A stretch of DNA of 64,000 nt from Acinetobacter colistiniresistens (lineage in GTDB: Bacteria > Pseudomonadota > Gammaproteobacteria > Pseudomonadales > Moraxellaceae): positions 28,617 through 92,616 of the forward strand of contig NZ_KE340378.1 in assembly GCF_000413935.1 (NCBI RefSeq), given 5' to 3'. The position numbers and the translations under genes are program-made. The first letter of the stretch is position 1, and each line of letters starts with the position of its first letter. Shown in pieces: positions 10,027-21,135 of the stretch. Under the pieces are notes generated by a model that was given only the letters and a program-made list of their open reading frames with translations, was not told where the DNA came from and did not search any database.

Positions 10027-10929
10027 ATGTTGAAACAACGTACTCTCAAGCGTGTGGTGAAAGCGAGCGGGATTGGTCTGCATAGTGGTCAAAAGGTGCT
10101 GATTAATTTTGTTCCACACCATATTGATGGAGGTATTGTCTTTCGCCGTATCGACTTAAATCCCCCTGTAGAGATTCCTGCGAATGCTTTACTCATTCAA
10201 GAAGCCTTTATGTGCTCGAATCTGGTTCGTGAAGATATCAAAGTCGGTACCATTGAACATGTGATGAGTGCCATTGCAGGCTTGGGGATTGATAATCTGA
10301 TTGTAGAGGTCTCCGCTTCTGAAGTTCCGATTATGGATGGCAGTGCAGGCCCTTTTATTTATTTGCTGATGCAGGGTGAATTGGCGGAGCAAGATGCGCC
10401 AAAGAAGTTCATTCGTATTTTAAAGCCAGTTGAGGCTTTAATTGACGATAAAAAAGCCATTTTTTCTCCGCATTCGGGTTTTCAACTGAATTTCACCATT
10501 GACTTTGACCATCCTGCCTTTGCCAAAGAATATCAGTCCGCTACGATTGATTTCTCGACTGAAACTTTTGTCTATGAAGTGAGTGAGGCGAGAACTTTTG
10601 GTTTTATGAAAGATTTGGATTATCTAAAAGCCAATAATCTGGCGCTGGGTGCAAGCTTGGAAAACGCCATTGGTGTCGATGATACCGGGGTGGTGAATGA
10701 GGAAGGTTTGCGCTTTGCCGATGAGTTTGTTCGTCACAAAATTCTAGATGCAGTCGGTGACTTATATTTGCTTGGGCATCAAATTATTGCCAAGTTTGAT
10801 GGCTATAAGTCGGGTCATGCATTAAACAATCAGTTACTGCGCAATGTTCAAAACGATCCAAGCAGCTATGAAATTGTAACATTTAATAACGAGAGTGATT
10901 GTCCAATTCCTTATGTAAGTGTGACATAA
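10027..10929 (+). CDS. lpxC: UDP-3-O-acyl-N-acetylglucosamine deacetylase LpxC
   Basis: A 300-residue zinc deacetylase that carries out the first committed step of lipid A synthesis. The zinc ligand region [17 protein letters not shown], the SGPFIYLL segment, the [11 protein letters not shown] loop and [15 protein letters not shown] (zinc His and Asp) are present. Length is typical. It follows ftsZ after a terminator and converges with the DciA-like gene. In Acinetobacter, loss of LpxC function is a known route to lipooligosaccharide-deficient, colistin-resistant cells; the reading frame is intact here. Confidence 0.96.
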   Translation: MLKQRTLKRVVKASGIGLHSGQKVLINFVPHHIDGGIVFRRIDLNPPVEIPANALLIQEAFMCSNLVREDIKVGTIEHVMSAIAGLGIDNLIVEVSASEVPIMDGSAGPFIYLLMQGELAEQDAPKKFIRILKPVEALIDDKKAIFSPHSGFQLNFTIDFDHPAFAKEYQSATIDFSTETFVYEVSEARTFGFMKDLDYLKANNLALGASLENAIGVDDTGVVNEEGLRFADEFVRHKILDAVGDLYLLGHQIIAKFDGYKSGHALNNQLLRNVQNDPSSYEIVTFNNESDCPIPYVSVT

Positions 10930-11027
10930 GTCATTGTCTTTTATTGTCTATGTTATATTATAACAATTGAATATGAGATTTTTGTCACATAAAAAGAGTG
11001 TGTATTCCAACACTTAATATATGCAGT

Positions 11028-11468
11028 TTACTTTTTATTGCTTGCCAAACGTAGCAAAGCTTGGCTAAGCTTAGGGTCGCTCACATATTCAGCGGCACTG
11101 CGCAATAGCTCTTGGGTCTCTGATGTAAGTGCTTTTGTTGGGGGAGAGGGTTCACGAGAGGCAGTTGTCTTGTTTCTTAAACGAACTTGGATTTTTCGTA
11201 ATTCCTTGAGTCCTTCGAGCTGAGCTAACTGCGCAACATAGTGGCTTTGTAAATAGCTGAGTTGACTAATCATTGCTTGATTTTCACCAGTGATGATCAA
11301 AACACCATGTTGATAACAAACAACCTGCCATTGCTCTGGTTGGGGCAGTAAGGGTTGAATAATTTTCGTAAGTTGTTTCCATTGTGTGACTTGCGTCGTC
11401 AGAAACGTTAAGTTTCCAGTTTTTATGTGTTGTCCTTTCTGTTGGAAAACGTTGTTAGGTTCAGACAT
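11028..11468 (-). CDS. DciA-like (DUF721) replicative helicase loader candidate
   Basis: A 146-residue protein with the DUF721/DciA pattern: an N-terminal KH-like fold (QWKQLTKIIQPLLPQPEQWQ, then LIITGENQAMISQLSYLQ) and a basic, disordered middle and C-terminal part. DciA proteins load DnaB in bacteria that lack DnaC or DnaI. The gene is convergent with lpxC and divergent from the M23 peptidase. No phage DnaC-type loader is seen in the window. Assignment rests on the fold pattern and genomic position, not a catalytic signature, so some doubt remains. Confidence 0.7.
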   Translation of the reverse strand: MSEPNNVFQQKGQHIKTGNLTFLTTQVTQWKQLTKIIQPLLPQPEQWQVVCYQHGVLIITGENQAMISQLSYLQSHYVAQLAQLEGLKELRKIQVRLRNKTTASREPSPPTKALTSETQELLRSAAEYVSDPKLSQALLRLASNKK

Positions 11469-11531
11469 GGAACTTCCTCGGAGGTGATGTGTCCATCTTA
11501 AGCGTTTGGTTCAGCTGTTATCAAGGAAGAG

Positions 11532-12275
11532 ATGATAAAGGAACGTTTGAAGGACGGTTTCAAGAGGTTTTTTATGCATCATACGCGTCGTATTTTACTC
11601 GCATTTTCATTGGCTGCTTCAGCTGCTTCGGTTGCTTTCGCGGATTATCAGAACATTGGTCAGGCTACAGGCGATGACCGTTTAGAGCAACTCTCTAAAA
11701 CCTTAGCTCAAGGTTCTTATACTCATTCTGCTGATATGGATCTGCCAGCCGTATCGAATGTGTCAATTAAATTACGTGAAAAAACCATTGAATTGAATAA
11801 CGCCTCGATCGAAAAGAAATATGGTCGTTCAGCGATTTCATCTCAGGATAATGCAGCTTCATTCTCTGCCAATACGGGTTACTCTTGGTTGGTCAGTCAT
11901 CCATTGCAAGAAGGACGTGTGAGTTCTTCTTGGGGAAATCGCACCTTACTCGGTTCAACGCGTCATCATTCAGGTGTTGATCTCGCTGCGCCATCAGGCA
12001 CGCCAATTTATGCCACTGGCCCTGGTGTGGTGACTAAATCAGGTTGGGGTACAGGTTATGGTCAATATGTTGAAATTGATCATGGCAATGGTTACATCAC
12101 TCGTTATGCGCATGCATCTCGTTTGATTGTGAACGCGGGTGATCGCGTCAGCGCAGGTGAGCATATTGCCAATGTCGGTTGTACGGGTCGTTGTACCGGG
12201 CCGCATTTACATTTTGAAGTAGTGAAAGATGGTCAACGTAAAAATCCATCTACTTACTTAGCAATGTTGCCTTAA
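11532..12275 (+). CDS. M23-family (LytM-type) peptidoglycan peptidase, exported
   Basis: A 247-residue exported zinc endopeptidase. A Sec signal peptide lies around HHTRRILLAFSLAASAASVAFA. The peptidase domain covers roughly residues 125-240, with active-site motifs RHHSGVDLAAPSGTPIYA (HxxxD) and GPHLHFEVV (HxH). All ligands are present, so it should be catalytically competent. The ATG at 11574 has better-spaced AAGAGG upstream and gives a shorter, more standard signal peptide, so it may be the true start. The gene follows a divergent dciA-like gene and ends before a clear terminator. Confidence 0.85.
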   Translation: MIKERLKDGFKRFFMHHTRRILLAFSLAASAASVAFADYQNIGQATGDDRLEQLSKTLAQGSYTHSADMDLPAVSNVSIKLREKTIELNNASIEKKYGRSAISSQDNAASFSANTGYSWLVSHPLQEGRVSSSWGNRTLLGSTRHHSGVDLAAPSGTPIYATGPGVVTKSGWGTGYGQYVEIDHGNGYITRYAHASRLIVNAGDRVSAGEHIANVGCTGRCTGPHLHFEVVKDGQRKNPSTYLAMLP

Positions 12276-12313
12276 TGTAATTTGTTAACAGTTGTATATC
12301 AATGTGAAGAAAG

Positions 12314-12338
12314 AATCGCCTTTATTGGCGATTTTTTA
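12314..12338 (+). terminator. Terminator after the M23 peptidase
   Basis: AATCGCC at 12314-12320 pairs with GGCGATT at 12327-12333 around a TTTATT loop and is followed by a T6 run. Confidence 0.85.
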
Positions 12339-12480
12339 TGTGTTTTGTTTCATTTCGGTCAATGACTATTTTGTCAGAAAATAATAAGGCGTTTTGCATT
12401 CAGCTAGGGCAATACCCCTTGCAAAGCAAAACATGATAAAAATAGGGTCGACAAATAACTTAAGGGAAAAGGTGAATTGT

Positions 12481-15198
12481 ATGGCGTTTTATGGCGACTC
12501 TGACGCGCAAGAAACCCAAGAATGGCAAGAAGCATTTGATTCTGTATTACAACACATGGGCACGGAACGCGCTGCTTTCTTACTAGAAAAACTTTACCAA
12601 CGGGCAATTGCGAAACATGTGCCAATCCAGCGCTTAAATACACCTTACCTCAATACCATTTCAGTTGCAGAACAACCGGCGATGCCTGGCGATCAGGATA
12701 TGGAACGCCGTATCCGTGCCTTGATTCGCTGGAACGCTTTGGCGATGGTATTACGTGCGAACAAGACTGGGGATGATCTCGGTGGTCACCTTGCAAGTTT
12801 CGCATCGTCTGCGACCTTGTACGATGTGGGCTTTAACCATTTCTTCCGCGCTGCCTCAGATAATTTCGGCGGCGACATGATTTATTACCAAGGTCACTGT
12901 GCACCGGGTATCTATGCACGTTCTTTCCTTGAAGGGCGTTTAAATGAAGAACAGTTAAGTAATTTCCGCCGTGAAGTGGGCGGTAATGGTTTACCAAGCT
13001 ATCCACATCCCTATTTAATGCCAGACTATTGGCAATTCCCAACCGTATCCATGGGTCTGGGTCCAATCATGTCGATCTATCAGGCACACATTCAAAAATA
13101 TTTGATGAATCGTGGCTTGATCAAAGAAGAAGATCGTAAAGTCTGGGCTTATCTGGGCGATGGTGAGATGGATGAGCCAGAAAGTACAGGTGCAATTTCA
13201 TTGGCTGGCCGTGAAAAGCTGGATAACCTGATTTGGGTGGTGAACTGTAACTTACAGCGCCTCGATGGTCCTGTACGTGGTAACGGTAAAATTATTCAAG
13301 AATTAGAATCGTTATTCCGTGGTGCGGGCTGGCGTGTGATTAAAGTGGTGTGGGGTCGTCATTGGGATCCACTGCTTGCGCAAGACAGTTCTGGTGCTTT
13401 AAAAGCAGTCATGGAAGAAACTGTAGATGGTGAGTATCAGCGCTATCAAGTAAAAGGTGGTGCATATACTCGTGAGAAATTCTTTGGCAAGTACCCTGAA
13501 GCTGCGGAACTGGTCAAAGATTTAAGCGATGAAGACATTGATAATCTTAACCGTGGTGGTCATGACCCGTACAAAGTTTTTGCTGCCTATGCAGAAGCAA
13601 TGAAAGCCAAAGGTCAACCCACCGTTATTCTTGCAAAAACGGTTAAAGGTTATGGTTTGTCTGAAGAAATTGAAGCGGTGAACAAAACTCACCAAATCAA
13701 AAAAATGCAGATCGACTCTTTGAAATATGTACGTGACCGTTTTAACCTGCCATTTACAGATGATAAGTTAGAAGAGCTCCCGTTCTACCGCCCAAGTGAA
13801 AACTCTCCAGAAATGAAGTATATGAAGGCGCGTCGTGAAGCATTAGGGGGTTACCTACCTGCACGCCGTCGTGAGAGTGAAACTTTAGCGATTCCTGAAT
13901 TATCAGTCTTTGATGCTGTTTTAAATGGTTCTGGTGGTAAAGAACAATCGACCACGATGCTGATGGTTCGTTTAATTGCTGCTTTACTGAAAGAAAAAGC
14001 CATTAAAGACCGTGTCGTACCGATCGTTCCAGATGAAGCACGTACCTTTGGTTTAGAAGGGATGTTCCGTCAACTCGGTATTTATGCCGCTCATGGTCAA
14101 AAATATACCCCAGAAGACCAAGAGCAGTTAATGCATTACCGTGAAGCAAGTGACGGCCACATGCTGCAAGAAGGAATTAACGAAGCGGGTGCAATGAGTG
14201 CATGGGCTGCGTTGGCAACCAGTTATTCAACCAATAACTTGCCGATGATTCCAATGTACATGTACTACTCAATGTTCGGTTTCCAACGTATTGGTGATAT
14301 CGCATGGGCTGCGGGTGATGCACAGGCACAAGGTTTCTTGCTCGGTGCAACGGCTGGCCGTACCACATTGAACGGTGAAGGTTTACAGCACCAAGATGGT
14401 CATTCACATATCTTGGCGAACACCATTCCAAACTGTGTATCTTATGATCCATGTTTTGGTTATGAATTGGCAGTGATCGTACACGACGGTTTACAACGAA
14501 TGTATGTGAACCAAGAGCGAGTGTTCTATTACTTAACCGTAATGAATGAAAACTACGAGCATCCTGCAATGCCAGAAGGCGCTGAGGAAGGCATTAAACG
14601 TGGTATGTACTTGTTCGAAAAAGACGAAAAAGCCTCTGTGCAATTATTGGGTTCAGGTGTCATTCTTCGTGAAGTGATTAAAGCTGCGAAAATCTTGCGT
14701 GATGAATACCAAATCCATTCAAACGTTTGGAGTGTCACCAGCTTCAATGAGTTGTCACGTGATGGTATGGCATGTGAAGAATACAACCGCTTACACCCAC
14801 TGACTGAAGACGTAAAAGAATCTTGGGTATCTAAACAGTTGCGTGGTACAGCAGGTATTGTCGTTTCTGCGACTGACCATATGCGTGCATATAGTGAACA
14901 GATCCGTGCATATCTCCCAGATGGTCGTCCATTTGTTGCATTAGGTACAGATGGTTACGGTCGTTCAGATACACGTGCCAACTTACGTAGTTTCTTTGGT
15001 GTTGATGCTGCGCATATTGTGGTTGCGACGTTGAAAAAACTAGCGGACGAAGGTGAAGTTGATGCACGTTTAGTGAAAGATGCAATTTCTAACTTTGAGT
15101 TAGATACTGACCGTCCAGTGGCTTGGGCGCCACAAGCGCATCCAGAAGTTCAGGCCGTTGCTGAATACAATGAAACGCAAACAGGTGAGGGGAAATAA
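12481..15198 (+). CDS. aceE: Pyruvate dehydrogenase E1 component, homodimeric
   Basis: A 905-residue thiamine-diphosphate enzyme that decarboxylates pyruvate and passes the acetyl group to E2 lipoyl arms. The ThDP signature YLGDGEMDEPESTGAIS, then NLIWVVNCNLQRLDGPVRGN, is clear, as is DVGFNHFFRA near the N-terminus. I start at the ATG at 12481 (MAFYGDSDAQE), with AAGGTGA correctly spaced; the 29 upstream in-frame codons overlap the leader and do not match the family. aceF begins 2 bp after the stop. The E3 subunit gene is not in this operon within the window. Confidence 0.96.
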   Translation: MAFYGDSDAQETQEWQEAFDSVLQHMGTERAAFLLEKLYQRAIAKHVPIQRLNTPYLNTISVAEQPAMPGDQDMERRIRALIRWNALAMVLRANKTGDDLGGHLASFASSATLYDVGFNHFFRAASDNFGGDMIYYQGHCAPGIYARSFLEGRLNEEQLSNFRREVGGNGLPSYPHPYLMPDYWQFPTVSMGLGPIMSIYQAHIQKYLMNRGLIKEEDRKVWAYLGDGEMDEPESTGAISLAGREKLDNLIWVVNCNLQRLDGPVRGNGKIIQELESLFRGAGWRVIKVVWGRHWDPLLAQDSSGALKAVMEETVDGEYQRYQVKGGAYTREKFFGKYPEAAELVKDLSDEDIDNLNRGGHDPYKVFAAYAEAMKAKGQPTVILAKTVKGYGLSEEIEAVNKTHQIKKMQIDSLKYVRDRFNLPFTDDKLEELPFYRPSENSPEMKYMKARREALGGYLPARRRESETLAIPELSVFDAVLNGSGGKEQSTTMLMVRLIAALLKEKAIKDRVVPIVPDEARTFGLEGMFRQLGIYAAHGQKYTPEDQEQLMHYREASDGHMLQEGINEAGAMSAWAALATSYSTNNLPMIPMYMYYSMFGFQRIGDIAWAAGDAQAQGFLLGATAGRTTLNGEGLQHQDGHSHILANTIPNCVSYDPCFGYELAVIVHDGLQRMYVNQERVFYYLTVMNENYEHPAMPEGAEEGIKRGMYLFEKDEKASVQLLGSGVILREVIKAAKILRDEYQIHSNVWSVTSFNELSRDGMACEEYNRLHPLTEDVKESWVSKQLRGTAGIVVSATDHMRAYSEQIRAYLPDGRPFVALGTDGYGRSDTRANLRSFFGVDAAHIVVATLKKLADEGEVDARLVKDAISNFELDTDRPVAWAPQAHPEVQAVAEYNETQTGEGK

Positions 15199-15200
15199 TC

Positions 15201-17162
15201 ATGCAAATCCAAGCACCTGATATTGGCGTAGATAAAGCACTGGTTGCAGAAATCTTGGTCAAAGTCGGCGACCGTGTTGCGGTTGATGATAGCCTTTTGG
15301 TCTTAGAATCAGATAAGGCAACGGTAGAAGTACCAAGCACTGCGGCCGGTATCGTGAAAAGTATTCTGGTTCAACAGGGCGATGAAGTCACTGAAGGCGT
15401 TGCATTGATTGAATTAGAGTCTGAGTCTGCTGCTGAATCACCTGCCAACGAAGCACCGAAAGCGGAAGCGCCAAAAGCTGAAGCAAAACCTGTGGCAGCC
15501 GAAACAAAAGCGCAACCAGCTGCTGCTCCAGCAGCGACTTCAAGCCAGATTGTGGATGTAAAAGTTCCAGATATTGGTGTAGAAAAAGCGTTAGTTGCTG
15601 AAGTGTTGGTCAAAGTCGGTGATCAGATTGAACCTGAACAAAGTATTGTTGTGGTTGAATCAGATAAAGCGACGGTAGAAGTCCCAAGCTCGGTTGCGGG
15701 GATTGTGGAAGCGATCCAAATAAAAGAAGGTGACAGCATTAAGGAAGGCGTGGTCTTGATACAGGTCAAGACTGTGAGTTCGGCTGCTGCACCAGAACCA
15801 CAAGCAGCACCTGCTCAAACAGAAGCGCCAGTCGCAACAACAGAAGCACCAGCTGCAACGAATATCTCAACAGGTAATGTTGAAATTGAAGTACCTGACC
15901 TGGGTGTAGAAAAAGCACTTGTTTCAGAAATTCTGGTGAATGTTGGTGATCGCGTTGAAGCCCAACAAAGCTTATGCGTGGTTGAGTCAGATAAGGCTTC
16001 GGTTGAAGTGCCAAGCTCAGTAGCAGGAATTGTGAAAGCAATTCATGTCTCTGCCAATCAAGAAGTTCGTCAAGGCATGGCTTTGGCAACAATTGAGGTG
16101 AGTGGTGGTCAGGCTGCTGCACCAGCAGCAGTGCCAAAAGCTCAACCAGCCGCGACGCCTGCTGCACCAGCAAAACCACAGGTAGTACCGACAGCAGCAC
16201 CGAGTGCCCCAGCGCAAGCTGAGAAGCTGACCAAAGAGCAAGAAGCAGACAATGCCAAAGTCTATGCTGGCCCAGCGGTACGTAAACTGGCACGCGAGTT
16301 AGGTGTAGTTCTTGGACAGGTCAAAGCCTCTGGTGAGCATGGTCGCGTGATGAAGGACGATGTTTTTGCCTATGTGAAAACGCGTTTGACTGCACCACAG
16401 CCTGCATCGACCTCTCAAGCTGCGCCAGTGGCTTCGGGCTTACCGAAGTTGCCAGACTTTAATGCATTTGGTGGCGGTGAAGTGAAAGCGATGACGCGTT
16501 TACAGCAAGTGTCTGTACCGCAATTGTTGTTGAACAATTTCATTCCACAAGTGACACAGTTTGATTTAGCAGATATTACCGAACTCGAAGCATGGCGTGG
16601 CGAACTGAAAGATGGCTTTAAAAAGCAGGGTCTTAGCTTAACGATTTTGGCCTTTATCGCTAAAGCAGTCGCGCACTTGTTGAAAGAAGAACCTTATTTC
16701 GCTGGCCATTTGGCTGATGATCAGAAGTCAGTATTGTTGCGTAACGAAATTCATATGGGGATTGCGGTTGCAACGCCAGATGGTTTAACGGTTCCAGTAC
16801 TGCGTAATCCTGACCAGAAATCAATTAAGCAAATTGCAGCTGAATTGGCGGAACTCAGCCAGAAAGCGCGTGATCGTAAATTGTCACCGAAAGATTTACA
16901 GGGTGCCAACTTTACCATTACCAGCTTAGGCAGTATTGGTGGTACCGCATTTACGCCATTGGTGAATTGGCCGCAAGTCGCGATTTTAGGTATTTCACCT
17001 GCAACCATGCAACCGGTTTGGAATGGCAAAGACTTTGATCCACGCCTGATGTTGCCATTATCCTTGTCTTATGACCATCGTGTGATTAATGGTGCGGATG
17101 CTGCGCGTTTTACCAATAAGCTAACCAAGTTATTAAAAGATATTCGTAGCTTATTGCTCTAA
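15201..17162 (+). CDS. aceF: Pyruvate dehydrogenase E2, dihydrolipoyl acetyltransferase
   Basis: A 653-residue acetyltransferase core of the pyruvate dehydrogenase complex. Three tandem lipoyl domains each carry the lipoylated lysine in ESDKATVEVPS or ESDKASVEVPS, separated by Ala-Pro-rich flexible linkers. A peripheral subunit-binding domain follows (GPAVRKLARELGVVLGQV). The catalytic domain ends in SYDHRVINGADAARF with the active-site His. The three-lipoyl architecture matches E. coli-type AceF. The near-identical lipoyl segments at DNA level could recombine to change domain number. It is cotranscribed with aceE and ends before a terminator. Confidence 0.96.
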   Translation: MQIQAPDIGVDKALVAEILVKVGDRVAVDDSLLVLESDKATVEVPSTAAGIVKSILVQQGDEVTEGVALIELESESAAESPANEAPKAEAPKAEAKPVAAETKAQPAAAPAATSSQIVDVKVPDIGVEKALVAEVLVKVGDQIEPEQSIVVVESDKATVEVPSSVAGIVEAIQIKEGDSIKEGVVLIQVKTVSSAAAPEPQAAPAQTEAPVATTEAPAATNISTGNVEIEVPDLGVEKALVSEILVNVGDRVEAQQSLCVVESDKASVEVPSSVAGIVKAIHVSANQEVRQGMALATIEVSGGQAAAPAAVPKAQPAATPAAPAKPQVVPTAAPSAPAQAEKLTKEQEADNAKVYAGPAVRKLARELGVVLGQVKASGEHGRVMKDDVFAYVKTRLTAPQPASTSQAAPVASGLPKLPDFNAFGGGEVKAMTRLQQVSVPQLLLNNFIPQVTQFDLADITELEAWRGELKDGFKKQGLSLTILAFIAKAVAHLLKEEPYFAGHLADDQKSVLLRNEIHMGIAVATPDGLTVPVLRNPDQKSIKQIAAELAELSQKARDRKLSPKDLQGANFTITSLGSIGGTAFTPLVNWPQVAILGISPATMQPVWNGKDFDPRLMLPLSLSYDHRVINGADAARFTNKLTKLLKDIRSLLL

Positions 17163-17178
17163 TCGTATTTGAATCTAG

Positions 17179-17208
17179 AAAACCTCGCATACGCGGGGTT
17201 TTCTATTT
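17179..17208 (+). terminator. Terminator of the aceEF operon
   Basis: AAAACCTCGC at 17179-17188 pairs with GCGGGGTTTT at 17193-17202 (one G-T pair) around an ATAC loop, followed by T-rich sequence. Confidence 0.85.
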
Positions 17209-17283
17209 TTAGGCTGAAAATATACGACTTTATTTATGTTATGTTGGATGGAAAATAGATTTTCATTGATTGCAGGAGCACGG

Positions 17284-17571
17284 ATGTTGGTGATTTATCG
17301 GGTGATGTTGCCGCTATTGCTCATTGTTTTTGTCTTGATGGGTGCATGGGTGAGCTTTCTGCATTTCCCTTGGGAGTGGGTCATGTATGTTGTTATGGGC
17401 TTAGAAGTCTTTGTGGCGACCATCGTGATGATGATGGAATATCAGGCGCAACATATTGGAGGTGCCAGTGGCTGGGGCAGTTTTGGTTTTTTAGGTTTAA
17501 GTGCCTATTTGGCTTTCTTTTTGGGGCTCGCCCGCGTGTTGCTCTGGAGTTACCAAAAATTTTGCTCATAA
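17284..17571 (+). CDS. Small integral membrane protein of unknown function
   Basis: A protein of about 95 residues that is almost wholly hydrophobic, with three predicted membrane segments: VMLPLLLIVFVLMGAWVSFL, VMYVVMGLEVFVATIVMMM, and FGFLGLSAYLAFFLGLARVL. I prefer the ATG at 17284, since AGGAG at 17274-17278 lies 5 bp upstream; an in-frame ATG at 17236 lacks this. I do not recognise a family. It lies between the aceF terminator and the Mn2+ riboswitch of the next gene and has no obvious partner. Confidence 0.6.
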   Translation: MLVIYRVMLPLLLIVFVLMGAWVSFLHFPWEWVMYVVMGLEVFVATIVMMMEYQAQHIGGASGWGSFGFLGLSAYLAFFLGLARVLLWSYQKFCS

Positions 17572-17609
17572 AGATTCAAAACGATTTTATTGTTTGATAG
17601 AATGAACTC

Positions 17610-17752
17610 ACTTCATTGGGGAGTAGCCGCTCTTTACGCAAAGTAAAGAGGTGATGATCAACATAATTGTTCAACTGAACATGGTCATCATAGCAAAGAA
17701 CCAAGAACAGCTTTTCAGCTGTGCTTTTGTTGGCAAGACCTTTGATTTACCA
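17610..17752 (+). promoter_or_regulatory. yybP-ykoY (Mn2+-sensing) riboswitch aptamer
   Basis: The leader carries both conserved halves of the yybP-ykoY class: GGGGAGTAGCC at 17618-17628 and GGCAAGACCTTTGATTTACC at 17732-17751, about 100 nt apart with paired sequence between. It directly precedes a GDT1/TMEM165-type transporter, one of the gene families this riboswitch is known to control, where Mn2+ turns expression on. I cannot run a covariance model, but motif sequence, spacing and target gene agree. Confidence 0.8.
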
Positions 17753-17775
17753 CTCTGCATCAATCTATTTGATTT

Positions 17776-17818
17776 TGGCTAGCAGGAGGGGTAGGTCATC
17801 GGTATATTTTGCTAGCCA
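17776..17818 (+). promoter_or_regulatory. Putative expression-platform hairpin of the Mn2+ riboswitch
   Basis: TGGCTAGCA at 17776-17784 is perfectly complementary to TGCTAGCCA at 17810-17818. The loop holds a decoy-like AGGAGGGG. The 3' arm ends 12 nt before the ATG at 17831 and overlaps the only nearby purine-rich stretch (AGCCAGAG). This suggests translational control by sequestering the ribosome site; no U-tract follows, so it is not a simple terminator. Confidence 0.5.
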
Positions 17819-17830
17819 GAGCATTCAATC

Positions 17831-18406
17831 ATGTATGAATTTCTCATCTCGACTTCAATTGTTGCCCTCGCTGAAATGGGCGATAAAACGCAACTACTTG
17901 CTCTCTTGCTTGCAGCACGTTTCCGTAAACCGATTCCGATTTTAATTGCTATCTTACTGGCCACCACGATCAACCATGGTATTTCTGCTGTTTTAGGGCA
18001 ATGGATTACTACAGTACTCAGTCCTGAAGTTTTGTTATGGATTTTGGCGCTTGGTTTCATTGGGATGGCGATCTGGATGCTGATTCCAGATGAGTTGGGT
18101 GATGAAACGGAAAACATCAATAAATGGCAGAAATTTGGGGTGTTTGGTGCCACCTTTATTCTATTTTTCCTGGCTGAAATTGGTGATAAAACCCAGATTG
18201 CGACCGTCGCTTTAGCAGCACGTTTCGACAGTGTGTTTTGGGTGATGTTGGGCACTACGTTCGGTATGATGCTTGCCAATGCCCCTGCTGTGTTTATTGG
18301 TGATAAATTAGCTGATAAATTACCGATTTCATTGATTCATAAAATTGGGGCTGCAATTTTCTTGATCGTTGGTGTTTCAGCTTTGGTACAACACTATTTC
18401 CTTTAA
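17831..18406 (+). CDS. GDT1/TMEM165 (UPF0016) family manganese exporter
   Basis: A 191-residue membrane protein made of two homologous halves. Each carries the family cation motif ExGDKT: ALAEMGDKTQLLALLLAARF near residue 13 and FLAEIGDKTQIATVALAARF near residue 116. About six membrane helices are predicted. Bacterial members export Mn2+ and protect against Mn toxicity. A yybP-ykoY riboswitch in its leader predicts induction by Mn2+. A terminator follows. The Mn2+ substrate is inferred from family plus riboswitch. Confidence 0.88.
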   Translation: MYEFLISTSIVALAEMGDKTQLLALLLAARFRKPIPILIAILLATTINHGISAVLGQWITTVLSPEVLLWILALGFIGMAIWMLIPDELGDETENINKWQKFGVFGATFILFFLAEIGDKTQIATVALAARFDSVFWVMLGTTFGMMLANAPAVFIGDKLADKLPISLIHKIGAAIFLIVGVSALVQHYFL

Positions 18407-18432
18407 GCAGATTGAATCTCAAATCCATCAAG

Positions 18433-18459
18433 ACCCATCCAGAAGAGATGGGTTTTTTC
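18433..18459 (+). terminator. Terminator after the GDT1-type exporter
   Basis: ACCCATC at 18433-18439 pairs with GATGGGT at 18447-18453, with a 7-nt loop and a T6 run. Confidence 0.85.
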
Positions 18460-18570
18460 TTATCAATTTAGGATAAAAGTCAAATATCTGATTGAAACAT
18501 CAACTAAATCCCATTATTTTATTATGGAATTAAAAATATTTCATATTTAAAGAATTTTTCTGGGGTAGTT

Positions 18571-19377
18571 ATGAGTTTTGAACGGACAACATCGCAAATA
18601 TTATTTGATAATGGTATACATAAATGCATTAGTTTTACCAGTTTGGTGAAAGGGGAAGGTATTCAGGCCAATCAATTTTTAATTATTGATCATGAGCGTG
18701 CCGCTGTTCTGGATCCAGGTGGTGATCTCACCTATGTGCCTTTAACCATGGAACTCAATCGTTACACCAAACTAAAAAATCTGGATTATGTGATGGCCTC
18801 TCATCAAGATCCTGACATCATTACCTCAATGCCGCGCTGGTTGGTGTATACCGATGCCAAAGTGGTGGCATCCAAGTTGTGGGCGCGCTTTTTACCCCAT
18901 TTGAATTCAGCTTTTATGAGTGACCGCATGAAGGGCAATTGGGAAGAGCGCTTGATTGAATTGTCAGATACAGGACAGATTATTGCTTTAGGTGAATCCA
19001 GTATTGTGGCTGTCCCTGCGCATTTCCTACATTCGGTAGGAAACTTTCAGTTTTATGATCCGACCGCAAAAATTCTGTTTTCGGGGGATATGGGGGCTTC
19101 GATCGTCGAAGATGCCAGTGTGCCGATTACTGATTTTGAAGCACATATTAAAAAGATGAAAGGCTTCCACCAGCGCTATATGTGTTCCAATAAGGTGATT
19201 CGTTTATGGGTCAATATGGTGCGACAAATGGATGTGGAGATGATTGTACCGCAGCATGGTACGGCTTTTGTCGGGAAGGACATGATCAATCAATTTTTAG
19301 ATTGGATCGAAACATTGGAATGTGGTGTGGACTTGATGAATGAATATGTTTTTAGTTTGCCTACTGCGATGAGTTAA
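18571..19377 (+). CDS. MBL-fold di-iron (ODP/FprA-like) oxygen-binding domain protein
   Basis: A 268-residue stand-alone metallo-beta-lactamase-fold protein of the flavodiiron/ODP type. The canonical HxHxDH is modified to ASHQDPDI, as in the oxygen-binding di-iron subgroup. Further ligand regions are VPAHFLHSVGNFQFYD, FSGDMGASI and VPQHGTAF. It has no flavodoxin domain, so it is not a complete flavodiiron protein; a sensor or oxygen-binding role is possible but unproven. It stands alone between a terminator and the guaB promoter region. The 267 bp that follow hold no gene I can support. Confidence 0.7.
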   Translation: MSFERTTSQILFDNGIHKCISFTSLVKGEGIQANQFLIIDHERAAVLDPGGDLTYVPLTMELNRYTKLKNLDYVMASHQDPDIITSMPRWLVYTDAKVVASKLWARFLPHLNSAFMSDRMKGNWEERLIELSDTGQIIALGESSIVAVPAHFLHSVGNFQFYDPTAKILFSGDMGASIVEDASVPITDFEAHIKKMKGFHQRYMCSNKVIRLWVNMVRQMDVEMIVPQHGTAFVGKDMINQFLDWIETLECGVDLMNEYVFSLPTAMS

Positions 19378-19617
19378 GTGGTGATGAGTGAAATGTAACG
19401 TTTTATTGGGGCATGAGGCAGCCAAGTCGCTGCTCCACTCGATGCTTTCGATATTTGGGCACTAGGCTATTGAAAATAAAAAATAATGATGCGCAAAAGG
19501 CAGGTTGTTTTTTAGGATTTGAAGCGAAAAGTGAGGGTGTAGAACCTAGATCAGCATGCAGTTAAAATTATTTTCATCATAGAAAATGAAAATCACATCG
19601 AAATTTGTTTATAATAG

Positions 19618-21111
<1,494 letters not shown>

Positions 21112-21135
21112 CTTTTAGTAATTTTGTTGACAGAT

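Noticed and set aside
15241..16120. Repeated coding segments in aceF as a possible duplication artefact
   Set aside because: They correspond to three genuine lipoyl domains, normal for this type of E2.
17236..17283. N-terminal extension of the small membrane protein from ATG 17236
   Set aside because: The downstream ATG at 17284 has a well-placed AGGAG, and the extension lies where a promoter/leader is expected.
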